Of a stretch of DNA of 64,000 nt, positions 41,134 through 49,424 are shown one piece after another; the stretch's first letter is position 1, and each line of letters opens with the position of its first letter. Source of the stretch: Clostridia bacterium (GTDB lineage Bacteria; Bacillota; Clostridia; Christensenellales; Borkfalkiaceae); contig JAFTWU010000010.1 of the NCBI GenBank assembly GCA_017465145.1, positions 17,365-81,364 on the forward strand. The letters run 5' to 3'. Under the pieces are notes generated by a model. It ran no database searches, was not told where the DNA came from, and was given only the letters and a program-made list of their open reading frames with translations. Position numbers and translations under genes: made by a program.

Positions 41134-41580
41134 TTAACAGTTATTTATAAAAACGACTATTAATATAGATAAAACTATTGACAATACAATGAATATTATA
41201 GAAAGTATCAGCATCCATTTTGGCGTAATTTTCTTTTTGATGCCCAATGTAGATTTAGCTATGTTAATAACTGAAAGAATAATCGTTGCAGTATAACCAG
41301 CATAACCAGCACAAAGCAACCCTATAATACAAATTCCTGCAACAGTACCAATAACAAACTTTTCTTCGGATGCGTTAGCCAATTCGTTTGATAAATAAGC
41401 AGCACTTGCAGAAAAAATTGCACATATAACTGTTGTAATAGTAAACACAATCATTATAGGTATTAATAGCCCTAGAGATTTCTTTTTCTTTATAGGCGAA
41501 CTCTCATTTTGTTGATTTGTCGTTTCAATTTGAACAACCGCGTTGTCTACCGCTAGGGTTTCGTTGAAAATATTAGCCAT
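41134..41580 (-). CDS. Three-span membrane protein, unknown
   Basis: 148 aa. A polar N-terminus of ~35 residues ending KKKK is followed by hydrophobic segments at ~38-65, ~78-108 and ~120-145. No known family. The layout (polar tail, Lys cluster, three spans) is like that of the next gene upstream, so the two are probably distant paralogues in one operon (gap 41 bp, ribosome site GGAG). Confidence 0.65.
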   Translation of the reverse strand: MANIFNETLAVDNAVVQIETTNQQNESSPIKKKKSLGLLIPIMIVFTITTVICAIFSASAAYLSNELANASEEKFVIGTVAGICIIGLLCAGYAGYTATIILSVINIAKSTLGIKKKITPKWMLILSIIFIVLSIVLSILIVVFINNC

Positions 41581-41621
41581 AATTTTCTATTTTCTCCTAT
41601 AGCCGTTTATTTAACCCTTTA

Positions 41622-42050
41622 TTACACTACGTTAAACAAGAAGGTTAGCAAATAAAATACTACCCACATTATAATTGGTAAAACAGCCATAACGATAAAG
41701 TAAATTAAAGTGCTTTTTTCTACCTTTTTCTTTACGAATTTAATTATAGAAACAACAAGTGCAGCTATATTTACAGCAAGGCTTATTCCGTATAAAATTG
41801 AGCCATATGTTAAAACGGTAAGCAAATATCCCAAAGCTCTAAGGTCTGGTTGGTCTGCAGCGGGAACGTCTAAGAAAACGTCTATTGTCGTCCATGTTAA
41901 AAATACGGTTGTGACAAAGAATATTGCAGCGGCTATAATACCTAGCGCTAACATCTTCTTCTTTTTGTGTGCAACTTCTTTTTGTTCTTCTGCGGGAGCG
42001 GTAGAAACTTCAACTTCTTCCGTTATTACGTCTTTAATTTTTTCAGTCAT
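41622..42050 (-). CDS. Three-span membrane protein, unknown
   Basis: 142 aa. Acidic N-terminus (KIKDVITEEVEVSTAPAEEQ), KKKK cluster at ~30, then three hydrophobic segments, the last two separated by a KFVKKKVEKS loop. No family recognised. Paired with 41134-41580. Ribosome site AAGGAG before ATG. Confidence 0.65.
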   Translation of the reverse strand: MTEKIKDVITEEVEVSTAPAEEQKEVAHKKKKMLALGIIAAAIFFVTTVFLTWTTIDVFLDVPAADQPDLRALGYLLTVLTYGSILYGISLAVNIAALVVSIIKFVKKKVEKSTLIYFIVMAVLPIIMWVVFYLLTFLFNVV

Positions 42051-42124
42051 ATAAATTCTCCTTTATATCCTTTATATATAAATACTGCAAAAGAAAGGAT
42101 TTTCCCTTTTTTGCCGTTATTTAT

Positions 42125-42556
42125 CTAGTTTTGAGCCAAATATTTTTCCGTTATAGTGGCGGCGATAGAACACAATTCTCCACACGGGCGCTTTTTATAA
42201 TATTCCTCCGTTCTAGCATCGGGTACGGGTGATTTATCTGCAGTAACACCTTCTAAAAGTTCGGCACAAATTATAGAGCCCGTTTCCTTTTTGAAATCTG
42301 CACACGCCTTTTGAATTACGCTATAAATTGCAAGTTTATCTTGCCCGTCTGACAAAAGGTAACTTAGCACCATACACATACCTGAAACGGCACCGCAAGT
42401 TAGCCTTTGCCTACCTAACCCACCGCCAAAGCCGATGGAGAGTTTTTTAAGGTCATCTACCGATAACCCCATTTCATCTTTGAAAGCAAGAACTACTGCT
42501 TGGCAACAGTTTAAACCACTATTAAAATTTTGCAACGCTATTTCAGATTTAGTCAT
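42125..42556 (-). CDS. C_GCAxxG_C_C family redox-type protein
   Basis: 143 aa from ATG at 42556 (AAAGGAAA before it; a Met 17 codons earlier is out of place). The family signature is visible: NSGLNCCQAVV, then TCGAVSGMCMVL, and CGELCSIA near the end, six conserved Cys in all. Function unproven; it is often found in anaerobes and may bind metal or a cluster. Monocistronic here. Confidence 0.9.
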   Translation of the reverse strand: MTKSEIALQNFNSGLNCCQAVVLAFKDEMGLSVDDLKKLSIGFGGGLGRQRLTCGAVSGMCMVLSYLLSDGQDKLAIYSVIQKACADFKKETGSIICAELLEGVTADKSPVPDARTEEYYKKRPCGELCSIAATITEKYLAQN

Positions 42557-42733
42557 AAGTGTTTCCTTTGTTTTTAATATAATACCATAGTAATGGTTTA
42601 TACGCAATAGGTAATTTAAAATTTAACTTTTGTGCTATTTACTAATCTATTTAATAAATTAAATATAAAGCGCACGCCCGCGCAGTATAAATGTTGTTAT
42701 GGAATTGAGTAAAAAGACCGAAAAAGTGATTTA

Positions 42734-42787
42734 AAAATTCAAAAAGCAAAGACGCGCGGTTTTTACCCTTTAAAATTCAAAAAGCAA
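42734..42787. repeat. Two copies of a 16-bp direct repeat
   Basis: AAAATTCAAAAAGCAA occurs at 42734-42749 and 42772-42787. The second covers the U-tract end of the candidate small RNA. It could be a duplicated terminator piece. Confidence 0.7.
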
Positions 42788-42902
42788 TAAACACTGTTTA
42801 CTGCTTCCTGAATAATATATGATAAGGGGGAAAATGATGAGCTTTTTATAGTCTTGGGAACTTTATGTCCCACGACGACAACGAAACTTTCTGTCCGTTG
42901 AC
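42778..42902 (-). ncRNA. Candidate small RNA, ~125 nt
   Basis: The 576-bp gap 42608-43183 has no gene, but the minus strand shows -35 TTTACA (42932-42937), 17 nt, -10 TATATT (42909-42914), and 97-120 nt further a strong hairpin AGCAGTAAAC / GTTTATTGCT (42783-42805... one wobble) followed by TTTTTG. Between them are two further hairpins, CAACG / CGTTG near 42880-42900 and TGGGA / TCCCA near 42855-42872. Promoter, structure and terminator together suggest a stable RNA. I do not recognise the class; it is not tRNA, 4.5S or tmRNA by eye. Confidence 0.45.
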
Positions 42903-43117
42903 AATAATAATATACAACTTTATACACCTTTTGTAAAGTATTTTGTACACGATTTTTGAATTTTTTTGAAAATTTTTAACACATTTTTTTGATTTACGGT
43001 TAATTTTGTTAAATTTTAACATTTTTTGTTATAACTTAAAATTTTTTATTTTTAAAGAGAGTGTAAAAACGCACTAAGCTATAAATTATCGCAAAAATAT
43101 CTAAAAATACAAAACAA

Positions 43118-43146
43118 AACCCCCGCTCATTTTTGCGCGGGGGGTT
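43118..43146 (-). terminator. Terminator of rpsF-ssb-rpsR
   Basis: AACCCCCGC / GCGGGGGGTT with a 10-nt loop; minus-strand read continues TTTTGTTTTG. Confidence 0.85.
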
Positions 43147-43183
43147 AACCTTTTTAGTGATAAATTACACTTTTATTTAATAA

Positions 43184-43480
43184 TTATTCACCCTTGAAAG
43201 GCAATAAGTCAACAAGTCTAGCACGTTTGATAGCTTTTGCTAAAACACGTTGGTGTTTTGCGCATACGCCGGTCATACGTCTAGGAAGAATTTTACCACC
43301 TTCAGCAACGTACTTTTTCAAAGTGTTGATATCCTTATAGTCGATAGCATCAACTTTTGCTTGACAGAAAGCACAAACTTTTCTGCGGGGAATTCTTTTT
43401 ACAAACTTTTTACCTTCTCTAGCTGCGGGAGCGGCAGTAGCTGCTTCTGCAACGGGGGTTACGTTGGTATTTTCTTCCAT
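43184..43480 (-). CDS. rpsR: 30S ribosomal protein S18
   Basis: 98 aa. [20 protein letters not shown], then [20 protein letters not shown] and [10 protein letters not shown]. The four Cys/His positions suggest the zinc-binding form. The N-terminus adds an Ala-rich tail of about 20 residues. Last gene of rpsF-ssb-rpsR. Confidence 0.97.
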   Translation of the reverse strand: MEENTNVTPVAEAATAAPAAREGKKFVKRIPRRKVCAFCQAKVDAIDYKDINTLKKYVAEGGKILPRRMTGVCAKHQRVLAKAIKRARLVDLLPFKGE

Positions 43481-43523
43481 TATATTACTCCTTATAATCG
43501 TTAATTAGGGCAAATTTGCCAAA

Positions 43524-43931
43524 TTAGAAGGGAAGCTGATTATCGTCGATTGCTTCCAATTGAGGGGGTTCTCTTCTGCTAACAACGGGTGCAACGTCTT
43601 CGTCGCCTTGAGCGTTCTTAGGGGTTAAGAACTCCACTTCGTTTGCAATAATGTCGGTAACGTTTCTCTTAATACCGTCTTTATCTTCATAAGAACGGGT
43701 TTGGATACTACCAACGATTGCAACTTTGTTTCCTTTTTTCAAATACTTACCACAGTTTTCCGCTCTGCCACGCCATACCGTAATATTGAAAAAATCAGTT
43801 TCACGGTTGCCTTCGCTGTTTGCGTAATCCCTTGAAACAGCAATAGCAAATCTGCATACTGCAACGCCACTAGGGGTTTCGGAAAGTTCTGGGTCACGGG
43901 TTAAGTTACCCACAAGTATTACTTTGTTCAT
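43524..43931 (-). CDS. ssb: Single-stranded DNA-binding protein
   Basis: 135 aa. OB fold MNKVILVGNLTRDPELSETP, FFNITVWRGRAENCGKYLKK, VAIVGSIQTRSYEDKDG, and the acidic interaction tail IDDNQLPF that recruits repair and replication proteins. Shorter linker than in E. coli SSB. Between rpsF and rpsR. Confidence 0.97.
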   Translation of the reverse strand: MNKVILVGNLTRDPELSETPSGVAVCRFAIAVSRDYANSEGNRETDFFNITVWRGRAENCGKYLKKGNKVAIVGSIQTRSYEDKDGIKRNVTDIIANEVEFLTPKNAQGDEDVAPVVSRREPPQLEAIDDNQLPF

Positions 43932-43947
43932 ATATCATTTACCTACC

Positions 43948-44229
43948 TTATCTTTTGGTTACCATTCTTCTTATGATACCGTCTGTTATACCAGCAACAC
44001 GCTTCATTTCAGCAACGATGGTGTTAGGCGCTTCAAAAGTCATTAAAACGTAGTAGCCCTCAGTTTTGTAGTTGATGGGGTATTGCAACTTTTTAACGCC
44101 CCAACGATCAGTACCTTCAACGGCACCGCCTACTTTTACTACAAGGTCTTCAAACTTCTTAATGATAGCTTCTTTAGCTTCGTCGCTTAAAGTCGTATCT
44201 AAGATATAAAGCATCTCGTACTTCGTCAT
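43948..44229 (-). CDS. rpsF: 30S ribosomal protein S6
   Basis: 93 aa. YEMLYILDTTLSDEAKEAII, GVKKLQYPINYKTEGYYVLM, and the end DGIIRRMVTK. First gene of the operon, preceded by GGGAGG and by a leader that resembles the S6:S18 binding motif. Confidence 0.97.
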   Translation of the reverse strand: MTKYEMLYILDTTLSDEAKEAIIKKFEDLVVKVGGAVEGTDRWGVKKLQYPINYKTEGYYVLMTFEAPNTIVAEMKRVAGITDGIIRRMVTKR

Positions 44230-44242
44230 AAAATTTACCTCC

Positions 44243-44348
44243 CGGACTTATTCGGCTTGCATACGAATTGCAAGCAAGGTTATATGCTATCGCCATTACG
44301 CTAGCGATTTAGCCTTAAAATAATAACAAAATTAGCCTATCTTGTCAA
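44243..44348 (-). promoter_or_regulatory. rpsF promoter and probable S6:S18 leader
   Basis: Promoter: -35 TTGACA (44343-44348), 17 nt, -10 TATTAT (44320-44325). The leader has a hairpin ATCGC / GCGAT near 44289-44309 and a stem GCTTGCA / TGCAAGC (44255-44275) followed at once by CCG and then GTCCGGGAGG with the ribosome site. A CCG next to a stem-loop is the known feature of S6:S18-binding leaders. Promoter firm; leader class moderate. Confidence 0.65.
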
Positions 44349-44429
44349 ATATTTTATAAACTTTTGTTAAAAATTACTATTTTTATATATATTTAATATT
44401 ATATTGCTAAGATTTTCCCTTTTTTGTAA

Positions 44430-46808
44430 CTATGAAATAGCAGACAAATCAGGGAACGACGTTGCCGCAACGTCAAGCGCTTGTCTTACGGTGTAAGCGT
44501 AAAGTCTACTGTAGTCTTTAGAAGAAGATAATAACCCTAAATCCCAAAGTTCACGAACTGTTGATTCGTTAAGTTCTGTTGCAATGTTGCCAAACGCCGT
44601 TTGAAAATTCTTTAAGGTTATATCTCCCTTATAGGCGTAAACACCCGCTAAACCGCTACCAACGTAACCCGTCACCGTTCCGTAAGTAACTTGGGTTTGT
44701 TCTATTTGGTCACCGTGATAGTACATTAAAAAGAGTGCGCCCGCATACTTGTTCATATAATATTTAGTGGGTGCCATAGTCGCCGTATCAATTTCGAATT
44801 GATCCCAAAAATCAGAATTTGGGTCTATCGTAAAGCCGTCTAAACTAGCAACGTAGGTGTCTTTATAGAAGGCGTTATCGCTAACGTGTTTATAGTATAC
44901 GGGAGTGTCGGCGGTTATAAAATCATTTTGCGGAGAATCGGCGGTTATAAAGCATTCCGCTTCGAAGATGGTGGTTAAGCTTAGATTATCGATATCTTCG
45001 CCTATAGATGCAATCGTGCCGTCATTTTGGAGTAGAGCGTTAAGAATTTTGTTTTCACTAGATTCTCCTAAAACTGATTTGAGTTTAACGTTCAAAACGT
45101 TAAAGTACGTTTCAAGGTCGCAAACGCGCATATCTGCAGCCGAATTAAAACTAGCGTCCGTTATGCCGTTATCCGTTTTATATTTTTGCCAATCAACCGC
45201 TTCGTTAAGAAGTTTATAAAGGTCTGGGTTTGCGCTTTCTTTAAGCACTACGCCAAGGTGAATATTTGTGGGGTCAAAGGTCTTTAAGTCGCCAAGCGTA
45301 ACGTTTTCGGGGTCAGCGTAAAGGTCGCCAAGCATTTCAAATAGGCTTTCGCTATCGTGCACTACGGTAGCAATTTTAATTTCATCAAAGTGCATTTCAC
45401 CCCTTAATGCCGCAATAGTTAAATCGTCGTAACTATCAGAGCGCGTTACTTGAAGTAAAATATCAAAGATTTCACCGTTATAAGTGGGGCTAGCGGGGTC
45501 GTTATCAATGGTAATAATTGAATCTAAGTGAACGTTATCGATAGTCATGTTTGCTAGGTCGCCAATCGTAATACCTTTAGTTGCATCCGCGGGGATTATC
45601 GCTTCGTCTAAAAGTTTATACAGTCCGGTATGTGTAGCCCTATCTAAAACCGTTTCAAGTTTAACGTTGTTTACGGAAATATTGCCTGAAGATAGGTCGC
45701 CTATAACGATAAGTTCTGCAGCTTTGCCCGTTTGGTCAACTAAAATATCGTATAAATCTTCGTTGCCCGTAACGGGAATAACGGTAGTAAGCGTGATGTC
45801 GTCTACGTTAAGGTCGCTATCCATTAAATCGCCAACGGTCAAATCGCTTGGAGAAGATACGTCTGCAAGTTGGCACAAAATATCGTACATCTTTTTGTTT
45901 TCAGTATCAACGGGCCCTAAAAGTTTTTCTAACTTTACACTATCAACGGAAAGCTCGCCTATTTCACTAACGGTGCTATCGCCTAAAACGTCTGCGATAA
46001 GGCTATCTTCAGTAATGGTTGCACCGCCTAGAGAGTTCAAAAGTTCGGTAACTTTAAGAACTGCTATACTATCGGGAAGTGCGCCTATCATTTCGGTAAT
46101 AGGAATAACTGCAAGGTTAACGTAGTAAAGTTCGCCATTTTGCGCCGCTAGTTGCGCCCCCGTATCGTCTGCCCATTGAACGTGGTCGTCATCGTCTAAA
46201 GTAAACACGCGCTTATATTCGTCGTCAGTTGGGGTTTCGCCCGCCTTAGACGGAACGTAATAGTAAATAACGTATTCCGTGCCTTCAAGAGTTTCTAAAT
46301 TAACCACCTTATCTGCGGGAACGGGTGTCCATTGCTTGAAGGGAGTAAGTTTAGAGAAAGTGCCCAGCATACTGCTAAGATTTAAACTATTAACCGACGC
46401 GGTTACCTTAACGTGTTTCATTAATTCCGTGCCGAAATTGTTTTCGCCGTCACTATAAGCAAAGGGTATATCTTTAATCGCGTCAAGGTCAATTTCCACG
46501 TAATCGTCTACGTTGTTGTCTACCATAAGCGATTCTAAAGCGTCAACAAGTATAGGAAAGTCCCCTGCTTTAAGGTCTTTGTAATTCATAACGACTTCTA
46601 AAAGAGTTTTGTCCGTTACGTTGTCACTAACTTTTTCGGGGTCTTTTCCAAAATAAGTGCCAAGCGGAATAAGACAACCGCAAATAGCAACCACTAGCGC
46701 GAAAATTATTAGTGGACTAAAAACACCGCTTAGCCAAATGAAAAAGTTTTTTAAGCCCCTATGTCTTAACGCTTTTTCCTTTTTATCTTTTACAACTATT
46801 TTTGCCAT
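44430..46808 (-). CDS. Large membrane-anchored protein with ~45-aa repeats
   Basis: 792 aa; not recognised. A basic cytosolic start is followed by one membrane helix (~22-50); the rest is probably outside the cell. From ~285 to ~595 a repeat recurs about seven times with a period near 45-50: (L/I)YxxLL, spacer, LTxGDL, 5-8 residues, (N/D)(V/I)xLxxV(L/I). Examples of the last element: NNVKLETVL at 380, DNVHLDSII at 424, TNIHLGVVL at 514. Few charges are Lys, many Asp, as in secreted proteins. It could be a surface or cell-wall structural protein. A ribosome site AAGGAGAGA precedes ATG. Confidence 0.75.
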   Translation of the reverse strand: MAKIVVKDKKEKALRHRGLKNFFIWLSGVFSPLIIFALVVAICGCLIPLGTYFGKDPEKVSDNVTDKTLLEVVMNYKDLKAGDFPILVDALESLMVDNNVDDYVEIDLDAIKDIPFAYSDGENNFGTELMKHVKVTASVNSLNLSSMLGTFSKLTPFKQWTPVPADKVVNLETLEGTEYVIYYYVPSKAGETPTDDEYKRVFTLDDDDHVQWADDTGAQLAAQNGELYYVNLAVIPITEMIGALPDSIAVLKVTELLNSLGGATITEDSLIADVLGDSTVSEIGELSVDSVKLEKLLGPVDTENKKMYDILCQLADVSSPSDLTVGDLMDSDLNVDDITLTTVIPVTGNEDLYDILVDQTGKAAELIVIGDLSSGNISVNNVKLETVLDRATHTGLYKLLDEAIIPADATKGITIGDLANMTIDNVHLDSIITIDNDPASPTYNGEIFDILLQVTRSDSYDDLTIAALRGEMHFDEIKIATVVHDSESLFEMLGDLYADPENVTLGDLKTFDPTNIHLGVVLKESANPDLYKLLNEAVDWQKYKTDNGITDASFNSAADMRVCDLETYFNVLNVKLKSVLGESSENKILNALLQNDGTIASIGEDIDNLSLTTIFEAECFITADSPQNDFITADTPVYYKHVSDNAFYKDTYVASLDGFTIDPNSDFWDQFEIDTATMAPTKYYMNKYAGALFLMYYHGDQIEQTQVTYGTVTGYVGSGLAGVYAYKGDITLKNFQTAFGNIATELNESTVRELWDLGLLSSSKDYSRLYAYTVRQALDVAATSFPDLSAIS

Positions 46809-46903
46809 AATCTCTCCTTTCCGGCTTAAAATGAGTTTTGCGCGTTTTTTATCGAATATATCGTCGAATATAGCGCGCCTTAAGATTTTTTACCTTTTAT
46901 TTT

Positions 46904-48271
46904 TTACTTTTTATTTTCTTTAATAAAGGCTTTAGCCCTTTCTAAAAGAATTTCTTTTTCGTTTTGATTTGGGTGCTCAATAACGAATAAAAACAACACG
47001 CCGATAACTTCGCCAAGTAGTTTGCCCGTAATACCTATGCTCTGCAAGTCGGCGGAAGATATTTTAAGTTCTCTTTTAGAAAACGGAACTTTTTCCTTTA
47101 TCATATCGGCGTATACCATTTGCCACGCCTTTACGCTTGGTGCAATTTCCATTTTTTCCGCGCCCGCCATAAAGTCCGCTTGCTTTAAGCAAAGAAGTTT
47201 ATCAAAAATATCGTTATTATCTATCACAAATTTTCTAGTTTGAACCTTTTTTTCTTCGCGATAGTCGGCGTTCTTCATATGGAATCTTACCAAACGACAA
47301 ACTTCCGTAACGGTGCTTTTAGGTGCGCCGAATCTAAGCAAAATACGTTGCGCCAAAATTTCGCCAACTTTGTGGTGGTTAAAATAGCCCCCACTCGTCA
47401 TCATACAAGCGGGTTTACCAACGTCGTGTAGCAGAGCGGAAAGTCTAACCGTGCTATCAGAATATAGCACGCAACGAAGGGTGTGTTCTAAAACGTCGTG
47501 CTTATGGAAATTTCTGCGCTGTCTCATACCGCGCCCTAACGTAATTTCCGGTAAAAGTTCTTCTAAAACGCCTATTTCATCAAGAATTTTAAGCGCGTCG
47601 TAGTGCCCTTGCTTGTTTGAAAATGGATATATAGTATCGGCAACTAAAATTCTTTTAAGTTCACTAAAAACCTTAACGCCCGTTAATGCCAAAACCCTTT
47701 TAGCGTTATCTTTTGCACCATTTAAAGTATTTTTGTCTATCGAAAAGTTTAGTTCGGCGGAAAACCTTGCTAGCCTTAATAGGCGCAACCCGTCTTCACT
47801 AAAAGTTATATTTGCATCGCGAACGCAAGCAATCCTTTTTGCTTTTATATCGCTTAAGCCTTTGCCTGTGGGGTCTATAATTTCATCGCGCAATATATCG
47901 TAATATACGGCGTTACAGGTAAAATCACGGCGCAAAGCGTCTTTATTTATATCACCGGTAAATTCCACGGATACGGGGGTGTGAAACCCGTCGTTTTTAT
48001 AACTTTCCGTGCGGAAAGCCGTGTATTCATAGGTAATTTTTCCATCGGTAAAAACGATAGTACCCGTAAGGTCGTTCTTCTTTAATACCGCAAAACCTTC
48101 TTTATCAACTTCGCGCGCCATATCTTCTAGCAAAATAGGGGCGGTTAAATCTATATCGCCACTAATATATTCTGCAATTAAAAAGTTGCGCACGTATCCG
48201 CCCACAACGTATAACGGGCGCGATAATTTGCTAGCAAAATTTTTAAGCGTTTCAGGTATGGGTATAAGCAT
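46904..48271 (-). CDS. cca: CCA-adding tRNA nucleotidyltransferase with HD domain
   Basis: 455 aa. Head VVGGYVRNFLIAEYISGDID gives the catalytic DxD of class II nucleotidyltransferases, RRDFTCNAVYYD and EDGLRLLRLARFSAEL are family motifs, and an HD domain (LSALLHDVGKPACM) follows. Adds or repairs the CCA end of tRNAs. Start at 48271; an upstream Met at 48343 would add an unrelated hydrophobic stretch from the promoter region. Divergent from the lipid kinase gene. Confidence 0.93.
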   Translation of the reverse strand: MLIPIPETLKNFASKLSRPLYVVGGYVRNFLIAEYISGDIDLTAPILLEDMAREVDKEGFAVLKKNDLTGTIVFTDGKITYEYTAFRTESYKNDGFHTPVSVEFTGDINKDALRRDFTCNAVYYDILRDEIIDPTGKGLSDIKAKRIACVRDANITFSEDGLRLLRLARFSAELNFSIDKNTLNGAKDNAKRVLALTGVKVFSELKRILVADTIYPFSNKQGHYDALKILDEIGVLEELLPEITLGRGMRQRRNFHKHDVLEHTLRCVLYSDSTVRLSALLHDVGKPACMMTSGGYFNHHKVGEILAQRILLRFGAPKSTVTEVCRLVRFHMKNADYREEKKVQTRKFVIDNNDIFDKLLCLKQADFMAGAEKMEIAPSVKAWQMVYADMIKEKVPFSKRELKISSADLQSIGITGKLLGEVIGVLFLFVIEHPNQNEKEILLERAKAFIKENKK

Positions 48272-48369
48272 ATTTTTATTATAACATAGCAATATGCCAA
48301 AATCAAGAGATATTATTTTTAATAATATCAGTCTATTTTTCATATTCTTATATAACTTTTAGATATTAC

Positions 48370-48398
48370 TTGAAATTTGCCGAAAAATGTAGTAAACT
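48370..48398 (+). promoter_or_regulatory. Promoter of the lipid kinase gene
   Basis: -35 TTGAAA (48370-48375), 17-nt spacer, -10 TAAACT (48393-48398), 30 bp before the ATG. Confidence 0.6.
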
Positions 48399-48428
48399 TT
48401 ATTTGTGATATCACTTAGCAGGTAAAAA

Positions 48429-49304
48429 ATGATTGATTTTATAGTTAATCCTACCGCTGGCGGTAAGGACGGTGCAAAAATTAAAAAGGCTTTGCCAAAG
48501 ATTGAAAAGCGACTTGTGGAGCGTGGCGTTGAATACGTTATTCATATGACCAAACAGCCTTCGCAAGCAACTTCGCTTACTCAATCGCTTATTAAAAACG
48601 GCGCAACAGACATAGTTGTCGTTGGTGGCGACGGAACGCTACACGAAACGATTAACGGCTTTTCTAACTTTGAAAAGGTTAATATGGGCATTATCCCTTG
48701 CGGAACGGGTAACGACTTTGCATCTGCCCTAAACTTGCCCGAAGACCCCGTTGAAGCACTTGATTTAATTTTAGACGGCACGGCTAAATATACCGACTTT
48801 ATGCAAATGCCCACGGTGCGCGGTTTAAATATCGTTGGTATGGGTATGGACGTTGATATTTTGAAAAAATATTCCGCCCTTAAAAGAAAGACTAAGTTTA
48901 AATATACGTGGTGTCTTTTAACCACGATATTTACCTATAAATGCATTAGGTTTAAAGGTGAAACGAACGGCGAAACCAAAGATTATCACTCTTTTATCGC
49001 CTGCATTGCTAACGGGCACCGTTACGGCGGTGGTATACCCATTTGCCCTTGCGCTAACCCCACCGACAATAAACTTGACTTTGTTGCCGTTGGTGAAATT
49101 AAAGGTTTTAGACTTGTTGCCTCCCTTATAAAGTTGTTAAAGGGTAAGGTTTTAACCTTTAAGGAAACTAGCCACACTTTAACGGAAGAAGTTAAAATTA
49201 CCCCAAACGGTGATTATTACGTTAACGTTGACGGCGAACTTTATCACAATATCCCCTTTGAAGTAAAAATTGTTTCTAATCAATTAAAGGTTTATAGACC
49301 GTAG
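48429..49304 (+). CDS. Diacylglycerol/lipid kinase, DagK family
   Basis: 291 aa. IVNPTAGGKDGAKIKKALPK, the catalytic VVVGGDGTLHETINGF, and IPCGTGNDFASALNLP are the three hallmark blocks. Phosphorylates diacylglycerol (DgkB-type) or a related lipid, feeding phosphatidate back to membrane synthesis. Monocistronic with its own promoter and terminator. Confidence 0.92.
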   Translation: MIDFIVNPTAGGKDGAKIKKALPKIEKRLVERGVEYVIHMTKQPSQATSLTQSLIKNGATDIVVVGGDGTLHETINGFSNFEKVNMGIIPCGTGNDFASALNLPEDPVEALDLILDGTAKYTDFMQMPTVRGLNIVGMGMDVDILKKYSALKRKTKFKYTWCLLTTIFTYKCIRFKGETNGETKDYHSFIACIANGHRYGGGIPICPCANPTDNKLDFVAVGEIKGFRLVASLIKLLKGKVLTFKETSHTLTEEVKITPNGDYYVNVDGELYHNIPFEVKIVSNQLKVYRP

Positions 49305-49364
49305 ATTAAGAACGGATTAATATTTAACGAATTTATATAATTAACAAAAAAGTATCGAAAAAAG

Positions 49365-49391
49365 AAAATCAGCACTTTTGGTGCTGATTTT
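49365..49391. terminator. Bidirectional terminator
   Basis: Perfect 11-bp stem AAAATCAGCAC / GTGCTGATTTT, loop TTTTG, then TTTTT; between convergent genes. Confidence 0.88.
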
Positions 49392-49424
49392 TTTTATCTT
49401 TTTAGTTTAGGTTGTTTCCATTAA

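Noticed and set aside
42778-42902. Signal recognition particle RNA, because of GGAAGCAG
   Set aside because: The matching GGAA tetraloop and the symmetric helix 8 are missing; the octamer belongs to the terminator stem region.
42898-42926. Plus-strand promoter TTGACA-17-TATACA
   Set aside because: The boxes are good but nothing transcribed rightward follows before the convergent rpsR terminator; they overlap the better-supported leftward promoter.
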